NCBI RefSeq assembly: GCF_009720145.1
Contig: NZ_CP046252.1
Coordinates: forward strand, 744,001 to 808,000
DNA from: Sphingobium sp. CAP-1
Lineage (GTDB): Bacteria; Pseudomonadota; Alphaproteobacteria; Sphingomonadales; Sphingomonadaceae
Direction: 5' to 3'
Length of the DNA stretch: 64,000 bases
The notes under the pieces are model-generated. The model was not told where the DNA came from. It searched no databases and saw only the letters and a program-made list of their open reading frames with translations. This document shows positions 1 to 8,018 of the stretch, in pieces (the first letter of the stretch is position 1; every line of letters starts with the position of its first letter). Both the position numbers and the translations under genes were made by a program.

Positions 1-311
1 GGAAAACCAAGTTGCTTGTCGAATTGTCGCGCAACCAGTTGCGCAAGGGGCATGTCGCCGCTGCCCTGGCTGCCTTTGGCAGGGCCGTCCGCACCAGTCC
101 GGGTCATGTGCCCGGATCGGTGCTGGTCGAATTGCGCAACGCGCAGGCGATGTTCGCTCCGCCAAAGCCGCCTTCCGCCCCAACCCGTCCATTCCTGAGC
201 TACAGCATCGATGAGTCGGATGGCGACTGGGCGCCACGTCGTTCGGAAGCCTATCTGGCGCGGCTAAGGCGGCTGGACTGGGCCAGCGCGGGGCCGTCGT
301 TGCCGGGATGA
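1..311 (+). CDS. C-terminal fragment of an unrecognised protein (possible TPR-like end)
   Basis: The reading frame is open from the first bases of the window to a TGA at 309-311, so only the C-terminal end of a longer gene is present. The visible part starts with an alanine-rich amphipathic stretch (AALAAFGRAVRTSPGH) that looks like a tetratricopeptide helix pair, followed by a proline-rich linker and a polar tail. No catalytic motif is visible. It converges on the UDP-glucuronate decarboxylase-like gene. The TPR idea is inference; the family cannot be named from this fragment. Confidence 0.5.
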   Translation, partial: KTKLLVELSRNQLRKGHVAAALAAFGRAVRTSPGHVPGSVLVELRNAQAMFAPPKPPSAPTRPFLSYSIDESDGDWAPRRSEAYLARLRRLDWASAGPSLPG

Positions 312-313
312 CG

Positions 314-342
314 AAAAAAGAGCGGCAATTGCTTGCCGCTCT
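314..342 (-). terminator. Rho-independent terminator of the decarboxylase gene
   Basis: A perfect 10-bp inverted repeat (arms 319-328 and 333-342, four-base loop) is followed on the minus strand by a run of T (the A run at 314-319 on the plus strand). It lies about 60 bases past the stop of the minus-strand epimerase-family gene. There is no T run in the plus direction, so it should work mainly for the minus strand. Confidence 0.85.
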
Positions 343-404
343 CTCCTGATCCTTCCTTGCTCCCTGTGCGGCCAGGCCGCCGGCCCGGCCGGTCCCGGAG
401 CGTC

Positions 405-1394
405 TTACCCGGCCAGCCGCACCGGATCGGGCGCATCCGAACTGGCGCCGCCCATGATCGTGTCCCGGAACCAGTCCAGCGTGCGGCGCACGCCTTCCTC
501 ATAGGAGATCTTCGCTTCCCAGCCAGGCAGGATCTGGCGACACAGGGTCAGGTCCGGGCGCCGGTTGGTGGGGTCTTGCGGGATTGGCGGGCACATTTTG
601 ATCCGTCCGCCGGGAACGAGCGAAGCGATGAATTTGGCCACGTCGATCACTGAAATTTCGCGGTCGTTACCGACGTTGAGCGGACCGGGATAGTCGATCT
701 GGTCGAGCCAGAAATAACGTTCCAGTGCATCTACGATATCGTCGACATAGCCCCAACTGCGCGACTGGAGGCCGTCGCCATAGACGGTGAGTTCGCCGTG
801 GGTCAGCGCCTGGCTGAGGAAGTTGGATACAGCCCGTCCATCATCCGGGCGCGTGCGCGGGCCATAGACATTGAACAGGCGGACGATGCGCAGGTCGATG
901 CCGGCCGTGCGGCGCACTTCGAACAGCAGCGATTCCGTGCAGCGCTTGCTTTCGTCATAGGACGAGCGCGGGCCGGTGCAGTCGACCTGTCCGCGATAGG
1001 TTTCCGGCTGGGGTGTGATCAGCGGATCGCCATAGACTTCCGATGTGGACGCGAAACTGATCCGGCCGCCGGTCCTGATCATCTCGATCAGGTTCAGCGC
1101 GCCGACCAGGTTCGCCTTAATCGTGCGGACGGGTTCCCGCATATACCAGGGCGGTGACGCAGGCGAAGCGAGGTGAATGATTTCATCGAACTTCTCATGT
1201 GTTCGGAAATCTTCCACATCGCACTTTTCCAAATGCAGTCGGGGATCATTGATGTGCGCCAAATTCTCGGCCAAGCCGGTCCAGAAATTGTCGACCACGA
1301 TCAGTTTTTCCATATCGTTGCGCTTCAACAGCCGATCAACGATGTGTGAGCCGATAAAGCCGGCTCCTCCGGTTACGAGGACTTTGTTACCCAC
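405..1394 (-). CDS. UDP-glucuronate decarboxylase-like NAD-dependent epimerase/dehydratase
   Basis: This is a soluble extended short-chain dehydrogenase likely to convert UDP-glucuronate to UDP-xylose. The N-terminal Rossmann motif TGGAGFIGS (about residues 8-16), the UXS-like HLASPASPP segment (about 74-82), STSEVYGDP and the catalytic YDESK (Tyr about 146, Lys about 150) are all visible. Length (329 aa) is normal. The frame extends to an ATG at 1427, but a GTG at 1394 has a GGGGGGAG ribosome site eight bases upstream and starts right at the Rossmann fold, so I chose it. A strong terminator follows. Another NDP-sugar epimerase is the alternative, but the SPASPP signature favours UXS. A xylose-type precursor would suit the polysaccharide genes nearby. 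Confidence 0.82.
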   Translation of the reverse strand: MGNKVLVTGGAGFIGSHIVDRLLKRNDMEKLIVVDNFWTGLAENLAHINDPRLHLEKCDVEDFRTHEKFDEIIHLASPASPPWYMREPVRTIKANLVGALNLIEMIRTGGRISFASTSEVYGDPLITPQPETYRGQVDCTGPRSSYDESKRCTESLLFEVRRTAGIDLRIVRLFNVYGPRTRPDDGRAVSNFLSQALTHGELTVYGDGLQSRSWGYVDDIVDALERYFWLDQIDYPGPLNVGNDREISVIDVAKFIASLVPGGRIKMCPPIPQDPTNRRPDLTLCRQILPGWEAKISYEEGVRRTLDWFRDTIMGGASSDAPDPVRLAG

Positions 1395-2073
1395 TAGAAC
1401 GGCTCCCCCCGCCAGAATCGCGCCCATCTTTCAGAATGTGAGGAAAAATCCCTCGCATGTAAAGACGAGCCCATAAGGTCTGAATATCTCATACGTCAGC
1501 GAAACAAGAATGATCTTGTCTTATCGTTTGGGCGTAGAGGTAATTCAAGAATTGGCAAGATATTTGGAAAAATCGTCCATGCAAAGAGATTTTTTGTGCG
1601 GGTGCGTTGTTGTGCGGTTTTGGGGCAATGGGAGGCCGATGGCATCCTTGTCGTGATGCATCCAATGCAGGGGGCGAGGGGCGTCGCTCTCGCGATGATG
1701 GCCGATAGCTGGTCGCTAATGCTCGGAGAATGCTCGGTTGGATATGGGGCGATCCGTTGCTTGAGGCGGCGAATTATCTGGCTGACGATTCTGATGTGTC
1801 CGCTGTCTCAATCGCTGTTTCGTCCATCGATACATGCTGCGCGTGCGTTAAGATCGCGGCGGTGGATTGTCCCATGCTGGAACAGCAAAGAGTGGCGGTT
1901 CACGGCCTGTAACCTGATTGTTGAGGGCGCAGCGGTATTTTGGTGATTCTGGCAAGGGCGATGATCGCTCCGCCGCGTGATTCGGGCTTTTCGTCTGGCG
2001 CAAATAAAAAAGCTGCTCTATATTCCGGTCGATCTTCCCTTCATCGGGAGTCTTTGGCTGAGAGGATTGGGCC
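1395..2073. other. Intergenic region, divergent promoters expected
   Basis: About 680 bases between divergent genes. It is more AT-rich than its surroundings around 1430-1600. I see a short inverted repeat (ACAAGA/TCTTGT, 1504-1519) and no convincing gene; frames of 60-116 codons here have no recognisable motif or ribosome site. Promoters for both flanking genes should lie here, but none is clear enough to place. Confidence 0.5.
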
Positions 2074-2715
2074 GTGGCGGCGAACATGGACGCAAGGACC
2101 GAAAAACGTCATGTGACGGGGATGCTGTTCCTTGTCCTGATTGGCGGCGCCGGGGTTTTGAGCCTTGGCGGCCTGATGCGCGCGATGTTCCTGCCGAGCG
2201 ACGTTGCAGCCGCCGTGCGTCAGGATATGCTGGTGTCGGGCAATAATCTGGTGGGTGCGCCGGTTCTGCTGGGCACCGGGCAGATGTTGAGCGGTGGGCC
2301 GACGCATCGGTTGGTCAATGGCTATCGCCCTCTGGGCGCGCCTGACACGGGCGGCGCCCAAAGTGGCATCTTGCCGCCACCGGTTGGCGCCGTTCAGGAT
2401 GGCGGTGTTGGCGGGGACGGCAATGGGCAGCAATTTGCACTGGCTTCGCCAGCAGCCTTCGGGCCTGCCGGAACCGGAAGCGGCGGTGCCACTGGCAGTG
2501 CTGCCGGGGGCGGCGTTGGCGGCAGCGGGCCGATCATGACGGATATCGGCGTCGAACCGACGCCAAGCGGGTCCGACACGAGTTTCAATCCGGGCGACGG
2601 CGGCGTTGCGCCGACAGAGCCGCTGCCTGAACCGGAAACCTGGGCGATGATGACGGTCGGCCTGGCGGCCGCTGGCTGGTTTGCGCGGCGCAAGCGGCGG
2701 CAGGCGCAGGCCTGA
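2074..2715 (+). CDS. PEP-CTERM (PEPxxWA type) exported protein
   Basis: A secreted or surface protein carrying a C-terminal exosortase sorting signal. Residues 18-40 form an N-terminal hydrophobic segment. The middle is low-complexity and rich in Gly, Ala and Pro. The C-terminus has the tripartite signal PEPETWAMM, then a hydrophobic helix, then RRKRR. The GTG at 2074 has an AGAGGA site seven bases upstream; an in-frame ATG at 2086 is the alternative. The exosortase encoded at 4474-5355 is the obvious processing enzyme. The molecular role is unknown; such proteins are commonly associated with exopolysaccharide. Confidence 0.78.
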   Translation: MAANMDARTEKRHVTGMLFLVLIGGAGVLSLGGLMRAMFLPSDVAAAVRQDMLVSGNNLVGAPVLLGTGQMLSGGPTHRLVNGYRPLGAPDTGGAQSGILPPPVGAVQDGGVGGDGNGQQFALASPAAFGPAGTGSGGATGSAAGGGVGGSGPIMTDIGVEPTPSGSDTSFNPGDGGVAPTEPLPEPETWAMMTVGLAAAGWFARRKRRQAQA

Positions 2716-2738
2716 TTTTCACCGCGACTTGAGCCGGT

Positions 2739-3275
2739 TCAGCGTAATATCATCCGGTCGTTCGCGAACAGGATGGGACCAAGATGGGACAGGGCGTTCT
2801 GTCCCAGCAGCGACACGTCCATTTCCGAATCCATGATGGCGACACGCAGGGGGGGCAGGTGGCGGCCCGCCACGACCAGACCGTCGAGCCGGGCTTCCTT
2901 CACGCGCCGTGATCCGCCGACCGTCATCAGGTTGCTATCGCTGTTCGTCGGAACGAGGCGGCTGCCAAATGCGGTCGCATCACGCGCGGTCAGCACTGTC
3001 ACGCTGGCGCCGGTATCGACGATGAAGCGGACATGCGCGCTGGCGCTTGCGCCGTTGATGTAGAACATGCCGTCCGCAGCCCGGTTGAAAACCGTATTTC
3101 CGGTGGCTGCGGCGTCTGAGGCGGCGGCGGGCGATGTCGCGATCGCTGCCTGCGCTATCGGCTGCATGGGGATTGGTTCATCCCGTGGATCGGCATGAAC
3201 GGCGGCAATCACCGCCAAAGCGGCGATCATCGATGTGGCAGCCAGCCAGCCGCGCATGTCCCGTGAAGCGATCAT
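2739..3275 (-). CDS. Retropepsin-like (clan AA) aspartic protease, exported
   Basis: A 178-residue protein with an N-terminal hydrophobic segment (about 9-28), an Ala-rich linker, and one aspartic protease unit. The catalytic motif FIVDTGAS has Asp at about 87, and the typical LLGQNALS flap/second-half motif follows near residue 155. Single-domain retropepsin-like proteases of this kind are common in alphaproteobacteria and are membrane-anchored with the catalytic domain in the periplasm, acting as dimers. Substrate unknown. It converges on the PEP-CTERM gene with a 23-base gap. Confidence 0.8.
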   Translation of the reverse strand: MIASRDMRGWLAATSMIAALAVIAAVHADPRDEPIPMQPIAQAAIATSPAAASDAAATGNTVFNRAADGMFYINGASASAHVRFIVDTGASVTVLTARDATAFGSRLVPTNSDSNLMTVGGSRRVKEARLDGLVVAGRHLPPLRVAIMDSEMDVSLLGQNALSHLGPILFANDRMILR

Positions 3276-3356
3276 GCGCGGATATTGGCATATCAGCCGT
3301 CAAGAAGCGGTGCCTCCCCTTGGTTGATTATATTTTAACCAAGGGTGTTTTGAAGT

Positions 3357-4310
3357 TCACTCTTCAGGCGGTGGACGGTTGTCGGCATCCTCGAAGCTCT
3401 TGTGCATCTTGGCGATATGCCGCTTCTGAATATAGAAAAGCAGCAATAGCAGGAAGGTGGCGGCGCCAAGCTGGATGGCGGCCAGATAATAGGGCCGGCG
3501 CATCGTGCCTGAGTAGCGATAGAGGACATAGACATTGTCGGCCAGGTCGATGCCGGCGTTGCGATAGAGGACGCGGATCGGCCCCGGCAGGGCATTGCGC
3601 ATCAGTGTGCCGGACACGGACATGACGGGATCGCCGGGGCGACCGTTCGTCACGCCCTCATAGGGGGCTAACTGAACCACATAATGCACAGGTCCGCTGC
3701 TATCGGTCGGCAAGATCGGCGCGAAACGGGTGTTCTTGTCGGTCAGGATCAGATCCTGGCTTAGTGTTGCCGTCTGGGCGAAGATCACCCGGCCGGTCAG
3801 CGTCGTGGGACCATTGGCGAGGTGCGATTGCGCTTCCTTCCCGACCGTGATCGCAACCGGCTTCGTGCCTCGATCCGGCAGGAAGAGGGTAGCGATCAGG
3901 CAGAGGATCGCGATTATTGCGCAAAACAGGGCGGCGCGCACCAGCAGCAGGCGCCAGAATGTAGCCCTGGTCAGCAGTTTTCGACGTTCCTCATCCTGTC
4001 GGGTCGGATTTTTCTGCTCATCATCCTGTTCCGCTTGCCGTTCCTTCGCCCTGGTGATGTGGACCAGAAAAAGTCCGGGCAGAGCAAGGATCAGGGATAA
4101 CAGGCCAAAAGTTGCGGCGGGCCAGCTCTTGCGGAAGGTGGCGAATTGCCATTCGGAAATCTTCGCATAGAGCCCCGAATAATTCCATATTTCCCACAAG
4201 ATGAACGCGCTGACCAGCAGGGTCCAGGCCATGCCCAGACTGCGGAGCAACAAGCGTCGCGATTCGGATGCTGGTTCAGTCGCCTGAGCCTCGTCAGCCG
4301 CCAATCCCAT
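3357..4310 (-). CDS. Hypothetical inner-membrane protein, four predicted TM segments
   Basis: I do not recognise the family. The sequence predicts membrane segments at about 24-42, 64-84, 122-144 and 274-294. A charged cytoplasmic loop (85-120, rich in E, K, R, Q) lies between the second and third. A soluble region of about 130 residues (145-273) between the last two would be periplasmic; it contains short beta-rich stretches (LTGRVIFAQTATLSQDLIL). It is divergent from the exosortase operon, so a link to surface processing is possible but only by position. Confidence 0.7.
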   Translation of the reverse strand: MGLAADEAQATEPASESRRLLLRSLGMAWTLLVSAFILWEIWNYSGLYAKISEWQFATFRKSWPAATFGLLSLILALPGLFLVHITRAKERQAEQDDEQKNPTRQDEERRKLLTRATFWRLLLVRAALFCAIIAILCLIATLFLPDRGTKPVAITVGKEAQSHLANGPTTLTGRVIFAQTATLSQDLILTDKNTRFAPILPTDSSGPVHYVVQLAPYEGVTNGRPGDPVMSVSGTLMRNALPGPIRVLYRNAGIDLADNVYVLYRYSGTMRRPYYLAAIQLGAATFLLLLLFYIQKRHIAKMHKSFEDADNRPPPEE

Positions 4311-4473
4311 AATCCACCCCTTCTCCTTATCGCGTCATTGTCGTCCGGGCGTCCCGTGGCATTTCATCAGTGTCAAAACAAGAACCGCCGCTTTAGCTGA
4401 CTAGCACAGCCTGTATCGCTAGAGTATCGCTTTATCCTGCAATCAACGCTTGTTAGAGCGAGCTGTGGGCAAA

Positions 4474-5355
4474 ATGTCGTTAGCAGTTTGGCAGAGGTGG
4501 CCGGGCCTGTCGTGCCTGTCGGAAAGGGCCGTGCGGCAGCACGGGCCGATGCTGATGGCGGTTTTGGCGTTTCTGGTGCCGGCTCTGTTGATCGTGATGC
4601 GTGCATCCTGGTCGACATCGCAGGGCGCCCATGGCCCGATCGTGCTGGCAAGTGGCCTGTGGCTGTTGTGGCGGGAATGGCGGGTCGCCCCCGCAGCCCG
4701 GCCGGGTCGGTTCGGCTGGGCGGTCGCGCTGCTGTTGCCGTGCCTGGCGCTCTATATTTTCGGGATGATCGTCGGGATCGCCTGGCTGATATGGATGGGG
4801 GTGGGGGGCAGCATCATCCTGACCCTCTATGCCCTGGCCGGGGGCGAGCGGATACGGGCGCTCTGGTTTCCGCTGCTCTATCTGCTCTGTGCCGTGCCCC
4901 CGCCGGCGCGGCTGACAGCGCCCTTGACCGATTTTCTGACCGGATGGCTGTCTGGCGTGTCGGTCGACCTGTTGTGGGCGGCGGGGTTCGACGTGGCGCG
5001 CAGCGGTGTCGATCTGTATATCGATCAATATGAGTTGCGGATGGCCGATGCCTGTGCCGGCCTCAATTCGTTGTTCAGCCTGTTCGCGATCGGCATGTTC
5101 TATATCTATCTGCGGCATCGGGCGGACTGGCGTTATGGCCTGTTGCTGGCATTGATAGTGCCGCCGGTCGCGGTGATCGCCAATCTGGCGCGGGTGCTGA
5201 TCCTGATGCTGATCACCCATTATATGGGTGATGCGGTTGCGCAGGGATTGCTGCACGAAACCACCGGCATGGTGATGTTCATCGTGGCGCTGCTCGTCCT
5301 GATCGCCATCGACGCGGCGTTGACGCCGCTCCGCAGGCGGCTGTCGCGCCTATGA
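4474..5355 (+). CDS. Exosortase (sphingomonad XrtV-like)
   Basis: A polytopic membrane cysteine transpeptidase that should cleave PEP-CTERM proteins at the inner membrane. Eight or so hydrophobic segments surround the exosortase triad: Cys about 194 in ADACAGLNSL, Arg about 240 in NLARVLILM, and His about 261 in LLHETTGM. The frame also allows a TTG at 4450, but the ATG at 4474 is preferred. The stop overlaps the ATG of the EpsI-like gene by four bases, so the two are translationally coupled. A substrate candidate is encoded at 2074-2715. Assignment to the XrtV subtype is inferred from host and partner genes. Confidence 0.88.
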   Translation: MSLAVWQRWPGLSCLSERAVRQHGPMLMAVLAFLVPALLIVMRASWSTSQGAHGPIVLASGLWLLWREWRVAPAARPGRFGWAVALLLPCLALYIFGMIVGIAWLIWMGVGGSIILTLYALAGGERIRALWFPLLYLLCAVPPPARLTAPLTDFLTGWLSGVSVDLLWAAGFDVARSGVDLYIDQYELRMADACAGLNSLFSLFAIGMFYIYLRHRADWRYGLLLALIVPPVAVIANLARVLILMLITHYMGDAVAQGLLHETTGMVMFIVALLVLIAIDAALTPLRRRLSRL

Positions 5356-6056
5356 GCGACATGGCGGCAAAAGGGGAGCAATCCCCCGGATGGGACCGGC
5401 GGCGATTGGTGCTGAGCGGTCTGCTGGCGGGCGCGGCGGGCATCGCGCTGGCACTGCGCCCGCGCGCGGCGGACCAGAAGGTGACGCCCGGCACGATCGA
5501 ACGCATCGTTCCGCTGACGATCGGGCGGTATCGCTATGTCAGCGCCAGCGGCCTTGTCGTCGCGCCGCAAAGCGAGCTGCGCGAAGCGACCTATGCCGAT
5601 GTGCTGGCGCGCGCCTACAGCGCGCCGGGGGAGCGGCCGGTGATGCTGTTGATCGCCTATGGATCGGCGCAGGATGCGGGCCTTGCCGTGCATCGACCCG
5701 AAGAATGCTACCCCGCCGTGGGCTTTGACATTTCGCCCGTTCGCACGGTTCCGTTGAGCGGCCCGGTTCCGGCCGGCAGCCGCGCCTGCTTTCTGACGGC
5801 GCGGCGCGACGATCGTGTCGAGCATGTCTATTTCTGGGTGCGGGTCGGCAGCGTTTTTCCGACATCGCCGGTGGAACAGCGACTGGCCATTGTGCGCGAC
5901 AATCTGGCCGGCAGGCTGCCCTTTGGCTTATTGGCGCGATTGTCGGTTATCGGTGGCAGCGCGGATGAGGCGCTGGCCATTGCCGAGCAATTTAATGCGG
6001 CCATGCTGAATGGTATCGATGCCGCCGGACGGGAGGTGCTGCTTGGTCATGCCTAG
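5352..6056 (+). CDS. EpsI-family exosortase-associated protein
   Basis: A 234-residue protein with an N-terminal membrane anchor (about 18-36) after an RRR-containing cytoplasmic start. It carries the EpsI-domain core motif HRPEECYP (about 114-121), with the conserved His and Cys. EpsI proteins are encoded fused to or beside exosortases and are thought to act in the same export or processing step. It overlaps the exosortase stop by four bases (ATGA) and its own end overlaps the next gene by eight bases, so exosortase, EpsI and EpsD form one operon. Confidence 0.85.
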   Translation: MSDMAAKGEQSPGWDRRRLVLSGLLAGAAGIALALRPRAADQKVTPGTIERIVPLTIGRYRYVSASGLVVAPQSELREATYADVLARAYSAPGERPVMLLIAYGSAQDAGLAVHRPEECYPAVGFDISPVRTVPLSGPVPAGSRACFLTARRDDRVEHVYFWVRVGSVFPTSPVEQRLAIVRDNLAGRLPFGLLARLSVIGGSADEALAIAEQFNAAMLNGIDAAGREVLLGHA

Positions 6057-6849
6057 GAATTGCTGGCTGTTGCTGCCGGTGCTGCTGGGTGCCTGTAGCG
6101 ACGAGGCGCCGGAGGGTCAGGTTGTCGCGCGGGTCAATGGCGTGGATGTTACACGGCGCGAACTGATGACGGAATTGCGCGCTCAGGGGGACATCGCCGC
6201 CACCGACCTGAAGGCTGTCCAGGGCGCGACCGTCCAGCGCCTGATCGATCGCAAGCTGCTGGTCGCGGCCGCCCGCGAGGCGCTGGTCGATCGTTCGCCG
6301 GACTATCAGGCGGAGCGGCGTCGGATGGAAGAGATGTTGCTGGCGAGTCAGTTGTCAGGCCGGCTGGCGGGCCGGATCGCGGAACCCGATGCCGCGGCGA
6401 TCGATCACTATATCGTCACAAATCCGCATATGTTCGCGCAGCGGCAAAATCTGCTGATCGAACGGCTGGATTTCGATCCCCGCGCGATCGAAGTCGTACC
6501 GCAACTGGGTAAGCTCCCCAGTCTGGATACGATGGCGGCGGTGCTGAGCCGGGCCGGGATTGCTTTTCACCGCCAGGAAATGACGCTGGATACGCGCATG
6601 GTGAGCAGCGCGCGGGCGCAGCAGTTGAGCCAGTGGCTGGTCGGTCGGCCCGTCATGATCGGCGGAGGCGTGCAGACGCTGGTCGCGCGCAGGATATTGC
6701 CCGGTAACGCGGGAGAGCAGCGCCGCGCCGCGAGGGACGCCTTGTTGCGTCAGGCGCAGGCAGAAGCCCTTGCGGCCCTTGCGCGCAGGCTGCGGCGAGG
6801 CGCCATGATCAGCTATCAGCCCGGCTTTATGCCAGCGGAGATGCGCTGA
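6049..6849 (+). CDS. EpsD-family peptidyl-prolyl isomerase-like lipoprotein
   Basis: A 266-residue lipoprotein: the start at 6049 gives a short signal with lipobox LLGAC and lipidated Cys 16. The mature part has the SurA/parvulin-type N-terminal helical region (VARVNGVDVTRRELMTEL, then LIDRKLLVAAAREA), as in the EpsD family found with exosortase and exopolysaccharide genes. The parvulin catalytic domain looks reduced, so a chaperone role is as likely as isomerase activity. The frame is open upstream to 6010, but the ATG at 6049 is preferred because it gives the lipoprotein signal and overlaps the preceding gene by eight bases. Confidence 0.78.
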   Translation: MPRNCWLLLPVLLGACSDEAPEGQVVARVNGVDVTRRELMTELRAQGDIAATDLKAVQGATVQRLIDRKLLVAAAREALVDRSPDYQAERRRMEEMLLASQLSGRLAGRIAEPDAAAIDHYIVTNPHMFAQRQNLLIERLDFDPRAIEVVPQLGKLPSLDTMAAVLSRAGIAFHRQEMTLDTRMVSSARAQQLSQWLVGRPVMIGGGVQTLVARRILPGNAGEQRRAARDALLRQAQAEALAALARRLRRGAMISYQPGFMPAEMR

Positions 6850-8011
6850 CCGTTTCACCGGATGATGGCCCGGCAATATCGCGTCGGCCCCTTCGGATGC
6901 TGAGATGACTGACCCTGAAGATCAGCATTTGAATCCAGTGTAGTGGTCTGACAAGCCACACATAGAGCAGTGCATGGACGACAAGCCCGTAACTGAAAAT
7001 CGCGATAAAGAGGAAAGGCGTTTCCACTTTTGAAATGCCGTCAAAGATGCGGGGATAGAGGATCAGCAGAACCCAGCCATGCAGGAGCAGGATCGGCAGG
7101 GACGCCTGCCCGAAAAAGCGTGCAACACGACCGATCAGCATGGGGGCAGAACGCTCTGCCGCCCAGAGAAGGAAGATGATGAACAGCAATTGCTGAGGCA
7201 CATAGGCGAAGATCGATCCATATTGACCAACCATTGGCTGCGACACGAAATGCAGGTCGCAGGTCAGGCAGGGGCCAATACGGAGCAGTCCGTGGCGATT
7301 GATGAGGGTCAGCAGGATGCTGCCGAGGATGGCGGCGATCGCAACCCACCAGGGTATTTTCTTCGCGTCGGGCAACTTCATCCCGATCAGAAAAAACAGG
7401 GTCGCGGTCGGCCAGTTGCGCCATTCATAGATATTGTCCGGCAGCCCGAATTGTTTGCCGATCCAGATCGCTGCCGTCACCGTTGCGATCAGGACGATGA
7501 ATAGAGGCTTCGATCGGAGAAACATGTAGGCGAACAACCGCGCAACGGCGAGAACGACGAAGAACCATGCAACAAAACTGCTGTAACCCGTGCCCAGCAA
7601 CAGGGGTTTCAAAAATTCCCTCGCCGCATCCCAAGGGGTCGGAAAGCCGACGCCAGCCAGGATGATGAGGAAGCCGATAGTGTGGGAAATCCCCGCCAGT
7701 AATATGAGAACGAGCGACAGGTGCAAAACCTGTGCCGGCCCCTTTCTGTGGAGCGCGGGCGCCGCCATGCCGCTGAGAAAGAAGAAGGCGGATACGTTGG
7801 GCGCGAGCAGTTTCAACTGGATCAGCGAATACCAGGCATTGTCGCCCACATGCATGGCCACGCCGATCATGGCATGGATGTAGAAAACGCACAGCAGCAG
7901 ATAGCCGCGCGCGACCTCCTGCACCTCGGCGGAACTGGTCGACGACGACCGGAACAGGAGGCCGTTGTCGAGCGCCCTGCGACCCAGGGCGGTCATGCGT
8001 TGCACGATCAT
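6827..8011 (-). CDS. Membrane acyltransferase (acyltransferase-3 type)
   Basis: A polytopic membrane protein with about ten hydrophobic segments. It looks like the acyltransferase-3/OpgC group that transfers acetyl, succinyl or similar groups onto exported glycans. The first segment holds the expected His (CVFYIHAMIG), and the FFFLSGMAAP motif follows. It is the last gene of the Wzm-Wzt-GT-GT operon. The frame is open to 8143, but the upstream gene stops at 8019, so I chose the ATG at 8011; 8050 and 7996 are also possible and none has a good ribosome site. Its 3' end overlaps the EpsD-like gene by 23 bases in convergent orientation. Confidence 0.75.
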   Translation of the reverse strand: MIVQRMTALGRRALDNGLLFRSSSTSSAEVQEVARGYLLLCVFYIHAMIGVAMHVGDNAWYSLIQLKLLAPNVSAFFFLSGMAAPALHRKGPAQVLHLSLVLILLAGISHTIGFLIILAGVGFPTPWDAAREFLKPLLLGTGYSSFVAWFFVVLAVARLFAYMFLRSKPLFIVLIATVTAAIWIGKQFGLPDNIYEWRNWPTATLFFLIGMKLPDAKKIPWWVAIAAILGSILLTLINRHGLLRIGPCLTCDLHFVSQPMVGQYGSIFAYVPQQLLFIIFLLWAAERSAPMLIGRVARFFGQASLPILLLHGWVLLILYPRIFDGISKVETPFLFIAIFSYGLVVHALLYVWLVRPLHWIQMLIFRVSHLSIRRGRRDIAGPSSGETVSASPLA

Positions 8012-8018
8012 AGGCCCA

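Noticed and set aside
1596..1946. A 116-codon frame in the intergenic region
   Set aside because: No ribosome site, no motif, and skewed composition; treated as non-coding.
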